Position numbers and translations under genes: made by a program. Of a stretch of DNA of 64,000 nt, positions 23,161-34,360 are shown one piece after another. Position 1 is the stretch's first letter. The number at the start of each line of letters is the position of its first letter. The notes beneath the pieces are model-generated. The model made no database searches. It saw only the letters and a program-made list of their open reading frames with translations, and was not told the origin of the DNA. The DNA comes from Harmonia axyridis (Eukaryota > Arthropoda > Insecta > Coleoptera > Coccinellidae): NCBI RefSeq assembly GCF_914767665.1, contig NC_059504.1:26452001-26516000 (forward strand), read 5' to 3'.

Positions 23161-23964
23161 TTTAGGATATATTATGTATGTTCATACGATTTATTTTTTC
23201 GTGAAAAGAGTTGTTTTATCCGACGCCGAATTCATTGTAGGAAAATCTGGACCACCCTGTATTTTGTATAAAAATATTTCGTATAACATTATCACTGTCG
23301 AATCAACTCTAGGATTAGTTAATTTTATCCATATTATTCAAAGACGTATGGTATATCCAAAGTCACTTGGAGGAAGCCAGAATATTTCGATTATACAAGG
23401 GTTGTCCAAGTTTCCAGAAATTTTGTTGTGGTCAGTGAATTTATTGCCCAACAATACTTTTAAATAAACCTCGATATTTAGTGCATCGTGGTAGCCACTT
23501 CAAAGTGACATCTGGCCAAGCGATTCTATGGACTAGTTCAAGTGACTTTGGATATAATATACCTACCAAGTAAGTACCTACTTCTGATACAAACATAGTG
23601 TTAGAAAGATAAAACAGTCATTATGGCTAAGTTCTATTCCTTGAACTATCGAAGGAGAAAAATTATATTGACACTCGGGGATTTCTGCCAAAGACACCTT
23701 TCATTTACATAACCCAGCATGGTGACTGATTTTTTTTTAAAGCGGGGAGAATCCATTTACAGACAAACCTTATCCAAAGGAAAAAGTGTGAGGGACCTGA
23801 CTCATCAAGAGCGAGAATACTCATTAAACCTAACCTGCTGCTTCTTAGTGTTGAGCCAAACTGAAGTTACAGGCATTTCAATCAGTCAGATTTCTCCCTT
23901 TCACCTACCCTTATTTGATGTCGTAAAATCGAAAGTGACAATTCAAAAAGATAAAGAATTTTAC
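23161..23964. other. Non-coding stretch beside the LTR element
   Basis: No gene recognised. A 98-codon plus-strand frame at 23719-24015 has no family signature, and its 3' third overlaps an inverted repeat arm, so it is not called as a gene. Confidence 0.5.
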
Positions 23965-25014
23965 AAGGATTACAGTGATAATATTTTTCTTCAACTTCAA
24001 ATGAAACATTTTTGAGTAAAATTCATTTTTCTACTCGACGGTAGCTATTACGTACCCTAGCGGTAGAGGTATGAACTTCGAAACAATTTCCAGTGTGTTT
24101 TCCGTGTACACTTTAGTGGTAAAATTTTTTACCGCAAGTCTCTACGATGAGTGGATCCTGAGATATAGCCGCTTACCTCGCTTATTTGCTCACCCTGTAC
24201 ATAAGGTTGTTTGCATAACATAGTTTGTAGGTTGTAATCATTAAAACATAAAATAGACAATTCTATGCACAGATTACAGATTATTATTATTATGTCTAAT
24301 CTGTGATTCAATGTTCTTGTCAATTGAACATTACCAGATAAGTATAAATTATAAATATTTTTGTACTGCTTTCCCATTCAACATCATCAAAAGACAGGAC
24401 AGTGACAAACCTGATAGCCAGATTATTAAATAAAGAATCAAAACTTAATCAAAAATGATACTGAAGAGGCTGAAGCATTCAATTGGAAATTCAAAATCCG
24501 ACAAGATGATATGCTTTTACTGTGTCAAGGCTGGTCACAAGGCAAAATCTTGTTTCAGAAGGAAATGCAAAATATGCAAGAAAACAAATCATTCCACGCA
24601 AAATTGTTTTTTCAGAAATAAACAAAGTAACATTGAAGAAAAAAAAATGGAATTTATGGTTTACCATAAAAAATAAAATAAGAATATTATGTTCGATTCA
24701 GGAGCTACATCACATATGATAAACAACAGAACACCAGAATATGGAAGCAAGAAATATTTGAACTATAAATGACAAGTTGTACAGGGTGGGCAAATAAGCG
24801 AGGTAAACGGCTATATCTCAGAATACACTAATCGTAGAGACTTGCGGTAAAAATTGTTACCACTAAAGTGTACAAAAAAACACACTGGAAATTGTTTGGA
24901 AGTTCATACCTGTACCGCTAGGGGGCGTAATAGCTATCGTCGAGTAGAAAAATGAATTTTACTCGAAAATGTTTCATATGAAGTTGAAGGAAAAATATCA
25001 TCACTGTAATCCTT
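23965..25014. repeat. Inverted repeat pair (~235 bp arms) around a copia fragment
   Basis: Arm 23965-24199 is the reverse complement of 24781-25014, with about one change per ten bases. The inner ends read CACCCTGTA and ACAGGGTG, a terminus shared with the Tc1/mariner-like MITE at 28.86 kb. The outer ends read AAGGATTACAGTGAT. The arms enclose 24200-24780, which includes copia-type gag and protease sequence. Either one DNA element carries a captured fragment, or two half copies landed in opposite orientation. Confidence 0.85.
24385..24780 (+). pseudogene. copia-type Gag zinc-knuckle and protease fragment
   Basis: The frame passes through NLIARLLNKESK (Gag C-terminal helix) and then two zinc-binding clusters in CFYCVKAGHKAKSC and CKICKKTNHSTQNC near 24500-24595. 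After a frameshift it reads FDSGATSHMI near 24696-24725, the aspartyl protease signature typical of copia-type (Pseudoviridae-like) elements. The coding sequence stops at the inverted repeat at 24781. The downstream parts of such an element (integrase tail, RT start) reappear at 29.63-30.25 kb in the same orientation, so later insertions may have split one element. Confidence 0.85.
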
Positions 25015-26079
25015 GGAAAATTGGCAAAATGCCAATTAACAAACCTCCAGAGCGGGCCCTGATTCAGTGTTTAATCAAGAAAGATTTCTTCAAGGAGCAA
25101 TTGAAAGTTCCGGGCGAAGAAGGGAAAGTATGAGAACGTTTTAGAAAAATATTATCTTGAAATTATTGCTTTCTTATTCTGCACCTTACATTTTGAGCAT
25201 GCGAATTTTGTTCATAAAGTAGAAAATCATAACTGAATCTAAGCGCCCCAATTTTCCTCCAGGGGGCGCCTGGAAAGTTTTGGGGCGCACTATCACCCCG
25301 GAAACGACCTGAAAGAAAAACGGATCATATTTCTTTGGGAACATTTTATTATCAAATAAGTGAATATGATTTTCTCTATTTAAGTCCATCTCATCATCCG
25401 ACGCTTCAAACGTATAGTACGTAGTAGGTACTTTCCAGTGCCGAAAAATGATAATAATAATGAAATGATGAAAATAAAAATTATAGAACATACCTTCAGT
25501 AACCTACTTTGAAATCCTTAAATCCAAAGGCAAATCGAAATATTCAGAATATAACACTCACTTTACACATACAGTACGATCAAAAAATATTGTTATATAA
25601 TTGAACGTGGTATAAAATAGAATAAACTTCTCATATAGGTATTTATTTCTTAGGAAGCATGAGATGGAAATGATTAAATGGAAACGTTTCTCGTATATTT
25701 TGCATTCATCTGGAATATCAGCATTCTGATTGAAGAACTGTAGAGAAAAATATCATCCACTGGCTACCCTAATAAAGCAATAAAATTGAGCAGTTTAGCA
25801 GAGGGAACGCTGACAAGCTTGATTAGTACATGTGTAAACATCGTAAACAGTACTGTGAGGGGGTTTACACGACATCTGGATATTTATGAGTGTTGTGTAT
25901 AATGCGGCACCTTTGATGGTTTCTATTGTTGACTAAACTTGTCTGTATATTTTCGTGTTCGGTTTAAATCTCATTTCTTACTTTCTATACATGTGATTTT
26001 TGTTGATCAAGCTTGAAATGCCGCCCTAGAATTTTGCCGCCCTAGGCGACCGCCTACCCCCTAGCGATGGCCCTGGGCA
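25015..26079. other. Non-coding stretch with GGCGGC-type repeat fragment
   Basis: No gene seen. 26016-26076 carries a GC-rich block (GCCGCCCTAGAATTTTGCCG and a following CCTAGGCGACCGCCTA) that looks like the end of a dispersed DNA repeat abutting the 3' end of the minus-strand LINE. A second GC-rich patch with GGGGCGC strings lies near 25230-25300. Confidence 0.5.
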
Positions 26080-26227
26080 AATTCTAGGGGCGAAGTCTAG
26101 CCAAGGCTACTTCACTCAACCCGCCAACAAAATACAAATAAAGGAAAAAAACAAAAATAAAAAATTAATGAAAGGAAATACAACATAAATAATATACATC
26201 ATGAATACCTCCAAAAATAAAACTTAT

Positions 26228-27391
26228 CTACAAAATCTGTAATTGTCTCAAAAATAAATTATTCTTCAATTCTTTTCTCAATGAGTTCAAAGAAGAACCC
26301 CCACATGCAATTAGCATCTCATTATGCAATTTCACCGCATTAAAGGTAAAAGAGCGCTGAAACATGGCTGAACCAAATCGAGGCAGCATGAGCCTCCGCC
26401 CATGCCTTGAAGCAACACGGTGAACATATTGTATGCAGACCAATTTGGCTTTCAATATGGAGGAATGCCCGTACTCAAAATTCGATATACAGTGATACTC
26501 ATCTGAAGCCGAAAAATATTTTCGACCCTGAGCTCGCTAACCCATTTATTCCATCACTGATCCCCCTATCGTATTTTCTCAAACCCAAAACTTAGCGGCA
26601 GCACGAATTCTGCACTTCTTGCAACTTATATCTCTCAATGGAATCTAGGCAAGGATAAAAAACTGTCAATCCATAGCTCAGCTTGGACAGCACAAGAGTT
26701 TCGCATAGATACTTACGTGAATGGAAATCTAAAAACTGTATCTGGCGATACAAATAACGTAGTGCCAGAAAATAATTTCTCAACAGCATCGAGACATGCT
26801 CCCAAAATCTCAGTCGACAATCGAAAAATACTCCAAGGTTCCTACAGCAGGAGGAGGATGGAATCTTCTCAACATCTATCATAACTTCAACCTCCGAATG
26901 AAACGTTCTCGGAAAGAAGGGTATATAGAAACATTTTTAACGTTTATTCTCAGATTGTTCCTCCTGCAATACCGCACAATGCTTGACAAGTCTTCATTTA
27001 ACCGTTCGACAGCTATTGAAATGGCAGAGGGGAGGAAAGAGAGATGAACCTGAGTGTCATCGCAATAAAAATAGATGTCAACAAACTCAACAACCTTATA
27101 CATATCAGCTATATATATACAAGGAATAGCAGAGGACCCAGAATGAAACCTTGAGGAACCCCCGAAGTTATCAGGCAGTACTCCGAAAATGCATCACGTA
27201 ATTTAACGCACTGATATCTACCAAAGAGATAAGATCTAAAAAATCTCAAAGAATATTAATCAAAACCGTAATAACTTAATTTAGCACGGAGCAGGGTGTC
27301 ATCTGCTACATTTAAAAGAAGAGTGGTAGTGCTATAACCCCTTCTGAAACCCGACTGATGCGCAGTAAGGATTCAGCTCTCGAAAACATAG
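26228..27391 (-). pseudogene. LINE ORF2, RT catalytic part and C-terminus (frameshifted)
   Basis: Continues the previous entry in several frames. Near 27130-27180 the conserved SGVPQGFILGPLLFLVYI block appears. Near 27030-27070 is YFYCDDTQVHL, the Y-x-D-D active site with Cys in place of the usual Ala. 26592-26882 holds the connection region (CRNLGVFFDCRLRFWEHV, LSKLSYGLTVFYP), and 26228-26455 a basic C-terminal segment. The block carrying the first catalytic Asp appears to be deleted, because LLLNVADD runs directly into LLRAKLSYYGF. Inactive. Confidence 0.85.
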
Positions 27392-28726
27392 TCATAAATC
27401 TGAAAAAAAAAGTACTTTCTCGAGAATCTTCGACATGCCTGGTAATATACTTATCGGTCTAAAATCGGATAACTCTTTAGGATCAGGAATCTTAGGTAGA
27501 GGATTCACAATAGAGCACTTCCAGACATTCGGATAATACCCAGACTCGATGCAAACATTAATTATATGCGTTATGATTGGCAAAATAACATTAACCGACA
27601 ATTGTAGCATTCTGGCCGATATACCATCAATGCCCAATGCGTTCGAACCAAGATTTGAAATAACACACCTTACCTCCTCCATAGTGGCAAGTCTGAATGA
27701 AAATTCTATATTTGGATCGAATTTACTAGAACAATAATAATAATAACTGGTTGCTTCCGGGCAAACATTTGGAGGACTGAAAACTGAACGAAAATAATCA
27801 TTCAATTGCTGAGGGTCAACAAAGTTTTCAAGCACTGACATCACTAAACCAAAGTGCAATGATCTAAAAGATTTCCAAAAAAATTTCGAACCTTGAGAGC
27901 GGGCTTGGGACATAAAGCTGAATTTTTTCCTTCGTACAGCCGATGTAACAGCATTGCGCAGACGAGTATAATATCTGTAATCATCTAAGTTCTTTGTAAG
28001 CTTATATTTCGATAGGGCCCTGTTCCTCAACTTCATCATGCTTTTCACGGTTGGGGTTATCCAAGGAGTAAACGGCTCAGAAACTCTCGATTCAACATAT
28101 GGGGCATGTAGGTCAAATATTTCTGTAAGACAACAACAAAATCTGGAGATCTTCAATTCAATATCATCTATATAGAGAACATCATCAAAACCTGCACCAG
28201 AAAGGTCCAACAAAAAATCCTGCAGTTCAAAATTACGGAAATCACGATAACGTATCAACTTTGGCGAATTAATCTTTCTTTTCAAATTGATCTTGCAAAA
28301 TACACCCCTATGATCAGACATCGAATGATAAATGACCCCAAAATCAATTACCAGTTCAGGCCTACTCGAGCAAATCACATCAAGCAGAGTATGGGATGTG
28401 GCCGTTATGCGTGTTGGTTCATCTATTAGTTGTTTCAAACCATAAGATTCAATGCAATCATTAAAATGACTCACAATCAGTTGATTTTTGTTTATGTCCC
28501 CGGCGATAATTACATGATCACATCTCGAGGATATCATTGATAAAAAATCATCCAAATAGTGGATAAAATTTGAAATACTACACGCGGCTGTTCGATAAAT
28601 ACATCCCATCAAAAGAGTTTCCTTGTCCAATCTCAGCTCGACCAAAATATGTTCCACCCCATCGGGCAGGTCAAAGTTCAAAAATTGATAAGATCTTTTG
28701 AAAAGAAGCTGTTTGTATGGCAACAT
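27392..28726 (-). pseudogene. LINE ORF2, endonuclease C-terminus to RT start
   Basis: 444 codons stay open. Residues 1-150 match the second half of an APE endonuclease, with HVIIAGDINKN (catalytic Asp/Asn) and the terminal MSDHRGVFCKI containing the SDH triad. A linker with TPWITPTVKSMMKLRNRALS follows, and then the RT N-terminus (NALGIDGISARMLQ, WKCSIVNPLPK, LSDFRPISILPGMSKILEKV). The frame ends there. The downstream RT is found in other frames between 26228 and 27391, so this is the front half of a broken ORF2. The ATG at its start is internal, the true N-terminus being lost. Confidence 0.9.
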
Positions 28727-28740
28727 ATTTACTGAAAAGT

Positions 28741-29636
28741 ATTAGAGTGCACCGTGTGCAACTCTTTTCAAACATGCCTCCACCAAAAATATCGATTAGT
28801 GAGCTTTTTTATAGAGGACGATTAGTCCCTCTAGCGGTCAATAGACGAATTATACAGGGTGTTTCCTAAACATACGGCAAAAATTCAGGGGGTTGTTCCT
28901 TGGACTATTTTAAGCATGTTTTGTCCTTGGATGATTTTTGAAAAACCTCTTTGTTTCGAAGATACAGGACGAACAACATTTTTCATATTTTTAAAATTAA
29001 TAATAGTTTAAATAAAAATGCGTACCGCACTGTGTTTACTAAGTAGGTACAATTTATTTTTAAATTTGTTTAACAACATTCCAATTACTAAAAACGGCCA
29101 GTTTTTTGACTAAAAATTGATAAGTGCAGATGGTAAAGGAATACAGATTAAACACGGTTTTCATTTGAATTCGTTTTGTGATGTATTAGCAATTAATTGC
29201 TGGGTGTAACTTAATAAGAAATGATCCTGGTGTTTTTGAAAGGGTTCGGCAGTCAATGAGGAGAAGATTGGATGCTTGTATGCTGGCTAGAGGTGGTCAT
29301 TTTCAACAGTTTTTGTAGGTTGAGTTGAATTTTCATGTAATTTTTCATAATAAAATGTTATTATCTGAAATTTTGTTTCCCCTATATCTTCGAAACAAAT
29401 AGGTTTTTCAAAAATCATCAAAGGACAAAATATTCTTAGAATAGTCCAAGGAACAACCCCCTGAATTTTTGCCGCATGTTTAGGAAACACCCTGTATATT
29501 AGTCCATCTGGTGGACAATGTTTGTAAAGGTACGCTTAATGATTGTTATGTGAATTCCATGTTGCATTCGTTGACTGATAGTGGTGGATGTTGACTCACG
29601 TGTCTTTTTCGAAGGATCTTGGTGGTAAAAGAAGCC
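28741..29636. repeat. Dispersed repeat with internal CCATCTAGCGG-type units (first copy)
   Basis: Starts TTAGAGTGCACC and ends near GGATCTTGG. It matches 56665-56995 in the same orientation at both ends, but is interrupted here by the MITE at 28855-29494. Short units such as TATAGAGGACGATTAGTCC followed by CTCTAGCGGTCAATAGACGAA recur within the family. In both copies it abuts minus-strand LINE sequence on its left side. Confidence 0.75.
28851..29498. mobile_element. Tc1/mariner-like MITE, 640 bp
   Basis: Element 28855-29494 has about 140-bp inverted termini beginning CAGGGTGTTTCCTAAACAT. The right end is the close reverse complement, including the GGGGGTTGTTCCTTGGACTA block. It is flanked by TA (or TATA) on both sides, consistent with TA target duplication. 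The interior is AT-rich and non-coding. It lies inside a dispersed repeat, so it is the younger insertion. Confidence 0.85.
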
Positions 29637-30245
29637 TGACACAAAACTCAAAAGTAAATCCAGCAGAAATATGGTTCAACAAAAGACCATATCTATCAAA
29701 TATAAGTATTCGGATGTGGTGCATATGCAAAAATACTAGGATATCGGAAGAAGCTGGACGAGAGAAATAAAAAATTCACCTTCGTTGATTATGGTATGAA
29801 TGGTTACAGAATATGGAATGAGCAAGCTCAGAAAATAATGATATATAGGGACGTATGACATGAAAACAATAATTTAGAAAATATAATTTAATAGAAATAA
29901 AAATTCAAGAGGAAGAAACTGATGAAGAAGAAAACATTAATCAAGAAATAAATCAAAGACCTAGATGAAATACAAAGATACAAGCAAAACATAGGATTAT
30001 GTGATGTTGCCCTATCAAGAAGCATTTAATCATGAAGACAAGGCCAAATGGATGGCAATATATCAACGAAAAAATGGATATTTGAAGTGGAATATGATGG
30101 AAAGTACAAAGCCAGCCAGACTAGTAGTTAGAGGATTTGAACAGTAAAATGGTATTGATACCAGGAAAAATTCAGCCCAGTGTTCAATAGGACATGCCTA
30201 TGCACTTTGTTTGCCATAGCTATAATATTGCATTTATAATGCATT
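29626..30245 (+). pseudogene. copia-type integrase C-terminus and RT start, degraded
   Basis: Reading with frame changes gives NPAEIWFNKRPYLSNI, then a VFGCGAYAK-like step, KKLDERNKKFTFVDYGMNG and IWNEQAQKIMIYRDV, the C-terminal integrase segment of copia elements. The start of the RT region follows (LPYQEAFNHEDKAKWM), then stops accumulate. Orientation and family match the gag-protease fragment at 24.4-24.8 kb. Confidence 0.8.
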
Positions 30246-32040
30246 TCCAATTTGCAATAAACTACAGGTACGAGTGCTTCATTCAATCTTCATAAAATGA
30301 TTTCAATCGAGGTCTTAATTCTCAAGAGTGGAAATCATCTGACAAATAACTTCTGCTATAAGATCTTTTCACACTAAATTACAAGCTATTGTCGGTAAGG
30401 TATTGTGAATATTGCTCGTCTCAAGAAGGAAACGGGCTGGTGAACGACCTCAGAAAAACCATAACGAGACAGTTCACAATGAGTTTAATTGGTTTATTTT
30501 TTCCATTCAATGTTTTTATTCATAGAATTACCTTGGATGTAACATAGAAAGATAACTGCGGATTTGTACCAATTACCTTTCCTATCTGAAATTTGAATTA
30601 ATTGAAGAAGCATCGAAAATTGACAATCAAGTACCTTCGTAACTATGCAGTCTTAATACCAATTATTCACACTTTGATTTATTTTACGTCAAGTGACAAC
30701 ACGTAAATTCGGGACAATATCGAACATGGGTATCGGTTTGAAATCCCGGGACTTTCGGTGACAACGGAAATAGTTCGGAACGTTTCTCCTCGCCTAAAAA
30801 ACAAACAAAGACGTGAATAACATTCAACAGTTTACTATTTGGAATGCGCAGAAACTAGAGCATCGAATCAACCGTTCTTCTGTCGTCCAGATCCTTTTTC
30901 AGGAGCGCTGGGAGCTATTTGCATGAATATTTGCCTCTCTATCGCATCAATTGTTCTAGATTGATAATTCTTGTACTTATTAAAAGTGAATATCTTGATT
31001 TCACTCCTTAGGTCTGGGGAACCTTATAGCATAAAATCAATACTTTGATAACCTACCAAGTCATTCAAAAAGTTGTCACCCCAGCGAACAGATTGCACTT
31101 TAAGTGCCATACCTTTTTTTTTTCTTGTCAGTACTAAGCTTCAAAATTAGAGCTGGGACTTTTCTTCTTTTTGTATTCGAATATTCATCATCAAATTAAG
31201 GTATTCAATTGTTCGAATAATTCATCCAAACGAATATTAATGCTATATTATTCATGAGTAGGTAGTCATTGAATATCCAACAAACATTCAATGAGTATGT
31301 ACTGAATATTCATTCATTATTCAATTAATATTTATTCGAAAATTCACATAAAAAATCTAGACACCGTTGAAAGGACTGGATCTTCGTTAATCTCTAACAT
31401 ATTTGACAGATCTATTCAACGAACAGCTAAAAAAATGGAACATAATCAATGTCTATTCGCCATCTATTGAAAATATTCCCAACTAAACGATTGAGGAAAG
31501 CGTATGACATATCTTACTTCATTTCAGGTCAACATTCGAACAGATCTGTTTCTCAACCACAAATTTAAACGTGAATGTGTAGAATGCCATTGAACATAAG
31601 CCTTCTTCATCATTATATTCTTTGCGTTGTTTTCCAATGTATAACTTCAAATTACTACAAGGAATCAAGAATGAAGATGCAGTGGGTGTTTCGTGAGGAT
31701 CAAAGTGGGTCATAGTAGTAGATAACAGAAGTGGAGAAGAAATCTGGCCTTCTTCATCTTCTCGATTGTACACCATCATTAAATATATTTGCAATCCACG
31801 ATTTGTGCTACCATTATAAGTTATAAATAATCATAATCGTGTCCCAGCATTTAAAATCTGCTAAAGTTCAAAACACATTAAGTTGTTGCAGATTCAAAGA
31901 ATGGTTCACATTAAGTTCGTCGATTGCTTGAGATTTCACTCGATGGAAATTTATCTCAAATAAATGAGATGGGAATCGAGTTCGAACAGTCGTAAGGAGA
32001 GCATCTGCGACATATCAACAATAAATTTAGTGAATAAATT
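30246..32040. other. Non-coding stretch
   Basis: No coding or RNA gene recognised. 31170-31350 is dominated by degenerate GAATATT/ATTCAA strings, giving many short inverted repeats. Otherwise ordinary AT-rich DNA. Confidence 0.55.
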
Positions 32041-32905
32041 TCAACGATTTTGCACGCTTCGCATCTCTTATTTGGAACTACCAGGCAAAACTCCTTATCT
32101 TGCGGAGAGGGGTCGCTTATTTCTGATTTACAAATCACCGTGGTCATTTCAGTGAGTCATTCTGTCCGGTCTGACTTGATATTCATTTTGGTGGATGCGC
32201 CGAAGAATACCCTGAGTGGGATTTTTTCTTAGATCTGTCTTTCTCAAGTGGAGTCTGTCTGTCGGGTTCCTTATTGCGAGCAACTCTTATTTGGAACCAC
32301 CAGTCAAAACTCCTTATCTTGGGGAGAGGGGTCGCTTATTTCTGATTCACGAATCACCGTGGTCATTTCAGTCAGTCATTCTGTCCGGTCTGACTTGATA
32401 TTCATTTTGGTGGATGCGCCGACGAATACCCTGAGTGGGATTTTTTTCTTAGACCTGTCTTTCTCAAGGGGGGTCTGTCTGTCGGGTTCCTTATTGCGAG
32501 CATCTCTTATTTGGAACCACCAGGCAGAACTATTAATCTTAGGGAGAGGGGTCGCTCATTTCTGATTTACGGATCACTGTGGTCATTTCAGTGAGTCATC
32601 CTATCCAGCCTGACTTGAGATTCATTTTGGTGGATGCGCCGACGAATACCCTGATTGGGATTTATTTCTTAGATCCAACTTTCTCAAATGGAGTCTGTAT
32701 GTCGGGTCCCTAATTGCGAGGAATTCTTATTCGGGACCACCAGCCAGAACTCTATATCTTGGAGAGAGGGGTCGATCATTTTCGATCTCAGGATCACATT
32801 CGCATTATTGACAGAGTATTCGGTCCTATTCTATTTATATCCATTTCGGTGGATACGCCGAAATAAGATCTGGGTCGAATATATTGTTCAGGCTTCTTTT
32901 CTCGA
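32041..32905. repeat. ~220-bp tandem repeat, about 3.9 copies
   Basis: Markers such as CTTATTTGGAAC fall at about 32068, 32287, 32507 and 32727, a period of 219-220 bp. Each unit includes GGAGAGGGGTCGCT, ATTTTGGTGGATGCGCCGA and GTCTGTCTGTCGGGTTCC. The first three are very similar and the fourth more diverged, a gradient typical of satellite arrays or of direct repeats inside an LTR. The array is GC-richer than its surroundings. Short open frames across it repeat with the period and are not genes. Confidence 0.92.
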
Positions 32906-33280
32906 ATAAAGAGGTATCAAACCAGACCGTACGGAACACAGGATAGGTTGTCACATTATTAGACTTATTAGACTGCATTTCACACGCCATTCTGCATGCT
33001 TTCCACGCTTATCCGCACTCAAACGTTTTTATCATTGCTCATTTCGCCTACTTACTGCCTATCCATTTCTGCTGCTTGATATACGCCACCTGCTCACCTC
33101 GCTTAGTTCTCGTTCCGAACCGTGGTGCATTGTAAATATTTGCTTTTGGAGTTTAGTAGCCTTTTGCATTATTGTATATATAAAATAGTATTGTATATAA
33201 TTTGGTATTGTACATAAGGAACCGAATAGCGTTAAAAATGTGGGTTTCGTCAGAGTGTCTTTTATTTGTCTCAAAGACAT
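32906..33280. other. Non-coding stretch, possibly upstream LTR sequence
   Basis: Lies between the tandem array and the LTR fragment. A TGT start such as TGTCACATTATTAG near 32949 might be the LTR beginning, but no second copy confirms it. Confidence 0.4.
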
Positions 33281-33445
33281 CTACTGCCATTTAGTGAAAG
33301 AAATCACCACTGGTCAGTCGCTCTCACCTTAGATTGAATCGAACCCTTCTCCAATTGTTTAAAAGCTACCCAGGGTCAATAATAGTGAGCGACGTAAGGA
33401 ATTGCGACCTTATAAAAACCTATCGCAATTGGCGCCCGAGGTAAT
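33281..33445 (+). repeat. LTR 3' portion with primer-binding site
   Basis: 33281-33427 ends in CTATCGCA and is followed by ATTGGCGCCCGAGG, a tRNA-Lys-like primer site (TGG at 33429). The same sequence is present inverted at 36589-36910. It therefore forms the end of a 5' LTR in front of the decayed gag-pol at 34.4-36.5 kb. Confidence 0.75.
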
Positions 33446-34360
33446 ATTGAAGTGAAAAAGTATATAATCAACGATCCGAAGAAAGTCGCTGTCACAACCT
33501 ATTCCAAAAATTTCAAAATTCAAGGCCTATTAGATCGAAATTTACCTATCGTGTTGACAAACGCACATCCTGAAAGGCGGCCACAATTCAATTTGAGGAC
33601 GGATTCGTCATAAGTGAACCGAACCTTATCGCTAAAGTTTGTTCCTGGCTTAAAATTCGAAAATTGCATCGTGATCGTGACGAAATGACAAATCTGTTCA
33701 GCGGAGCAAATACTCAAAAAGTCTGCAAAAATTATTTTAATTATTTTTAAATTATTGTTCCCCCATCTCGAAGAATTATCCAAATTCAATTCATGGTCCT
33801 CGGTCATCTAACATCGCTATTTCCCTTCAACAGCAAGGACAGCAACTTCCTTTCCCTACGTCTGGACGAAATTGGGACACGTTATAAATGGACATAAGTA
33901 GGTGAAATTAAGAAGGTTACGTACTCTGTCATTATGAAAATTAAGTCGAATTAAGCATAAACTTGTAAAATAATCATTATTTGCCATCCTTGCAGAGTGA
34001 ATTGATGATGATACCGATCAGCCTTGTATGGCATAATTGCGATCAATTAGATTCTACACTTGATCTGCAAATTATCATAAATGCATATCTACCTATTAGA
34101 GTAGTGCTCGAATAAAGAGAATTAGGGAGAATATTTCAATCATAAAAACAATCACAAAAATTGCAATCATGTTCACAGGTTGCTGACATACAATACCTGA
34201 AAAAAGATAGGTACAAGTACAATTCTTCTTGAAATAATCATAGAAATGAAACTGAATTCTAAAAATACGTCCGATAAACATTTTGCGTCAAGTAAACAAT
34301 TGCGAAAAAATAATGGAAAATGTTCAAGACGTTTGTCTTTTCATAAGCCTAGAGCTTGCC
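33446..34360. other. Leader/gag region without readable frame
   Basis: Between primer site and first zinc knuckle. Presumably former gag, but no motif is readable on either strand. Confidence 0.45.

Larger units (their letters stand above)
26080..28740 (-). mobile_element. 5'-truncated non-LTR retrotransposon (minus strand)
   Basis: Reading leftward from 28740, the element contains the C-terminal part of an APE endonuclease, reverse transcriptase blocks and a C-terminal region, then an untranslated tail to about 26080. The 5' part is missing (ORF1 and the endonuclease N-terminus); the break coincides with the start of a dispersed repeat at 28741. Frameshifts and an internal loss in RT make it inactive. 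It resembles Jockey/CR1-like LINEs in lacking RNase H; the clade was not resolved. Confidence 0.88.

Noticed and set aside
23719..24015. 98-codon plus-strand frame
   Set aside because: It overlaps a repeat arm, has no recognisable domain, and its reading frame is not kept in the second arm copy.
32041..32905. CRISPR array
   Set aside because: The units are contiguous 220-bp repeats without unique spacers, in eukaryotic transposon-rich DNA.
32050..32909. Several plus-strand frames of 60-105 codons
   Set aside because: They recur with the 220-bp period of the tandem array and have no motif.
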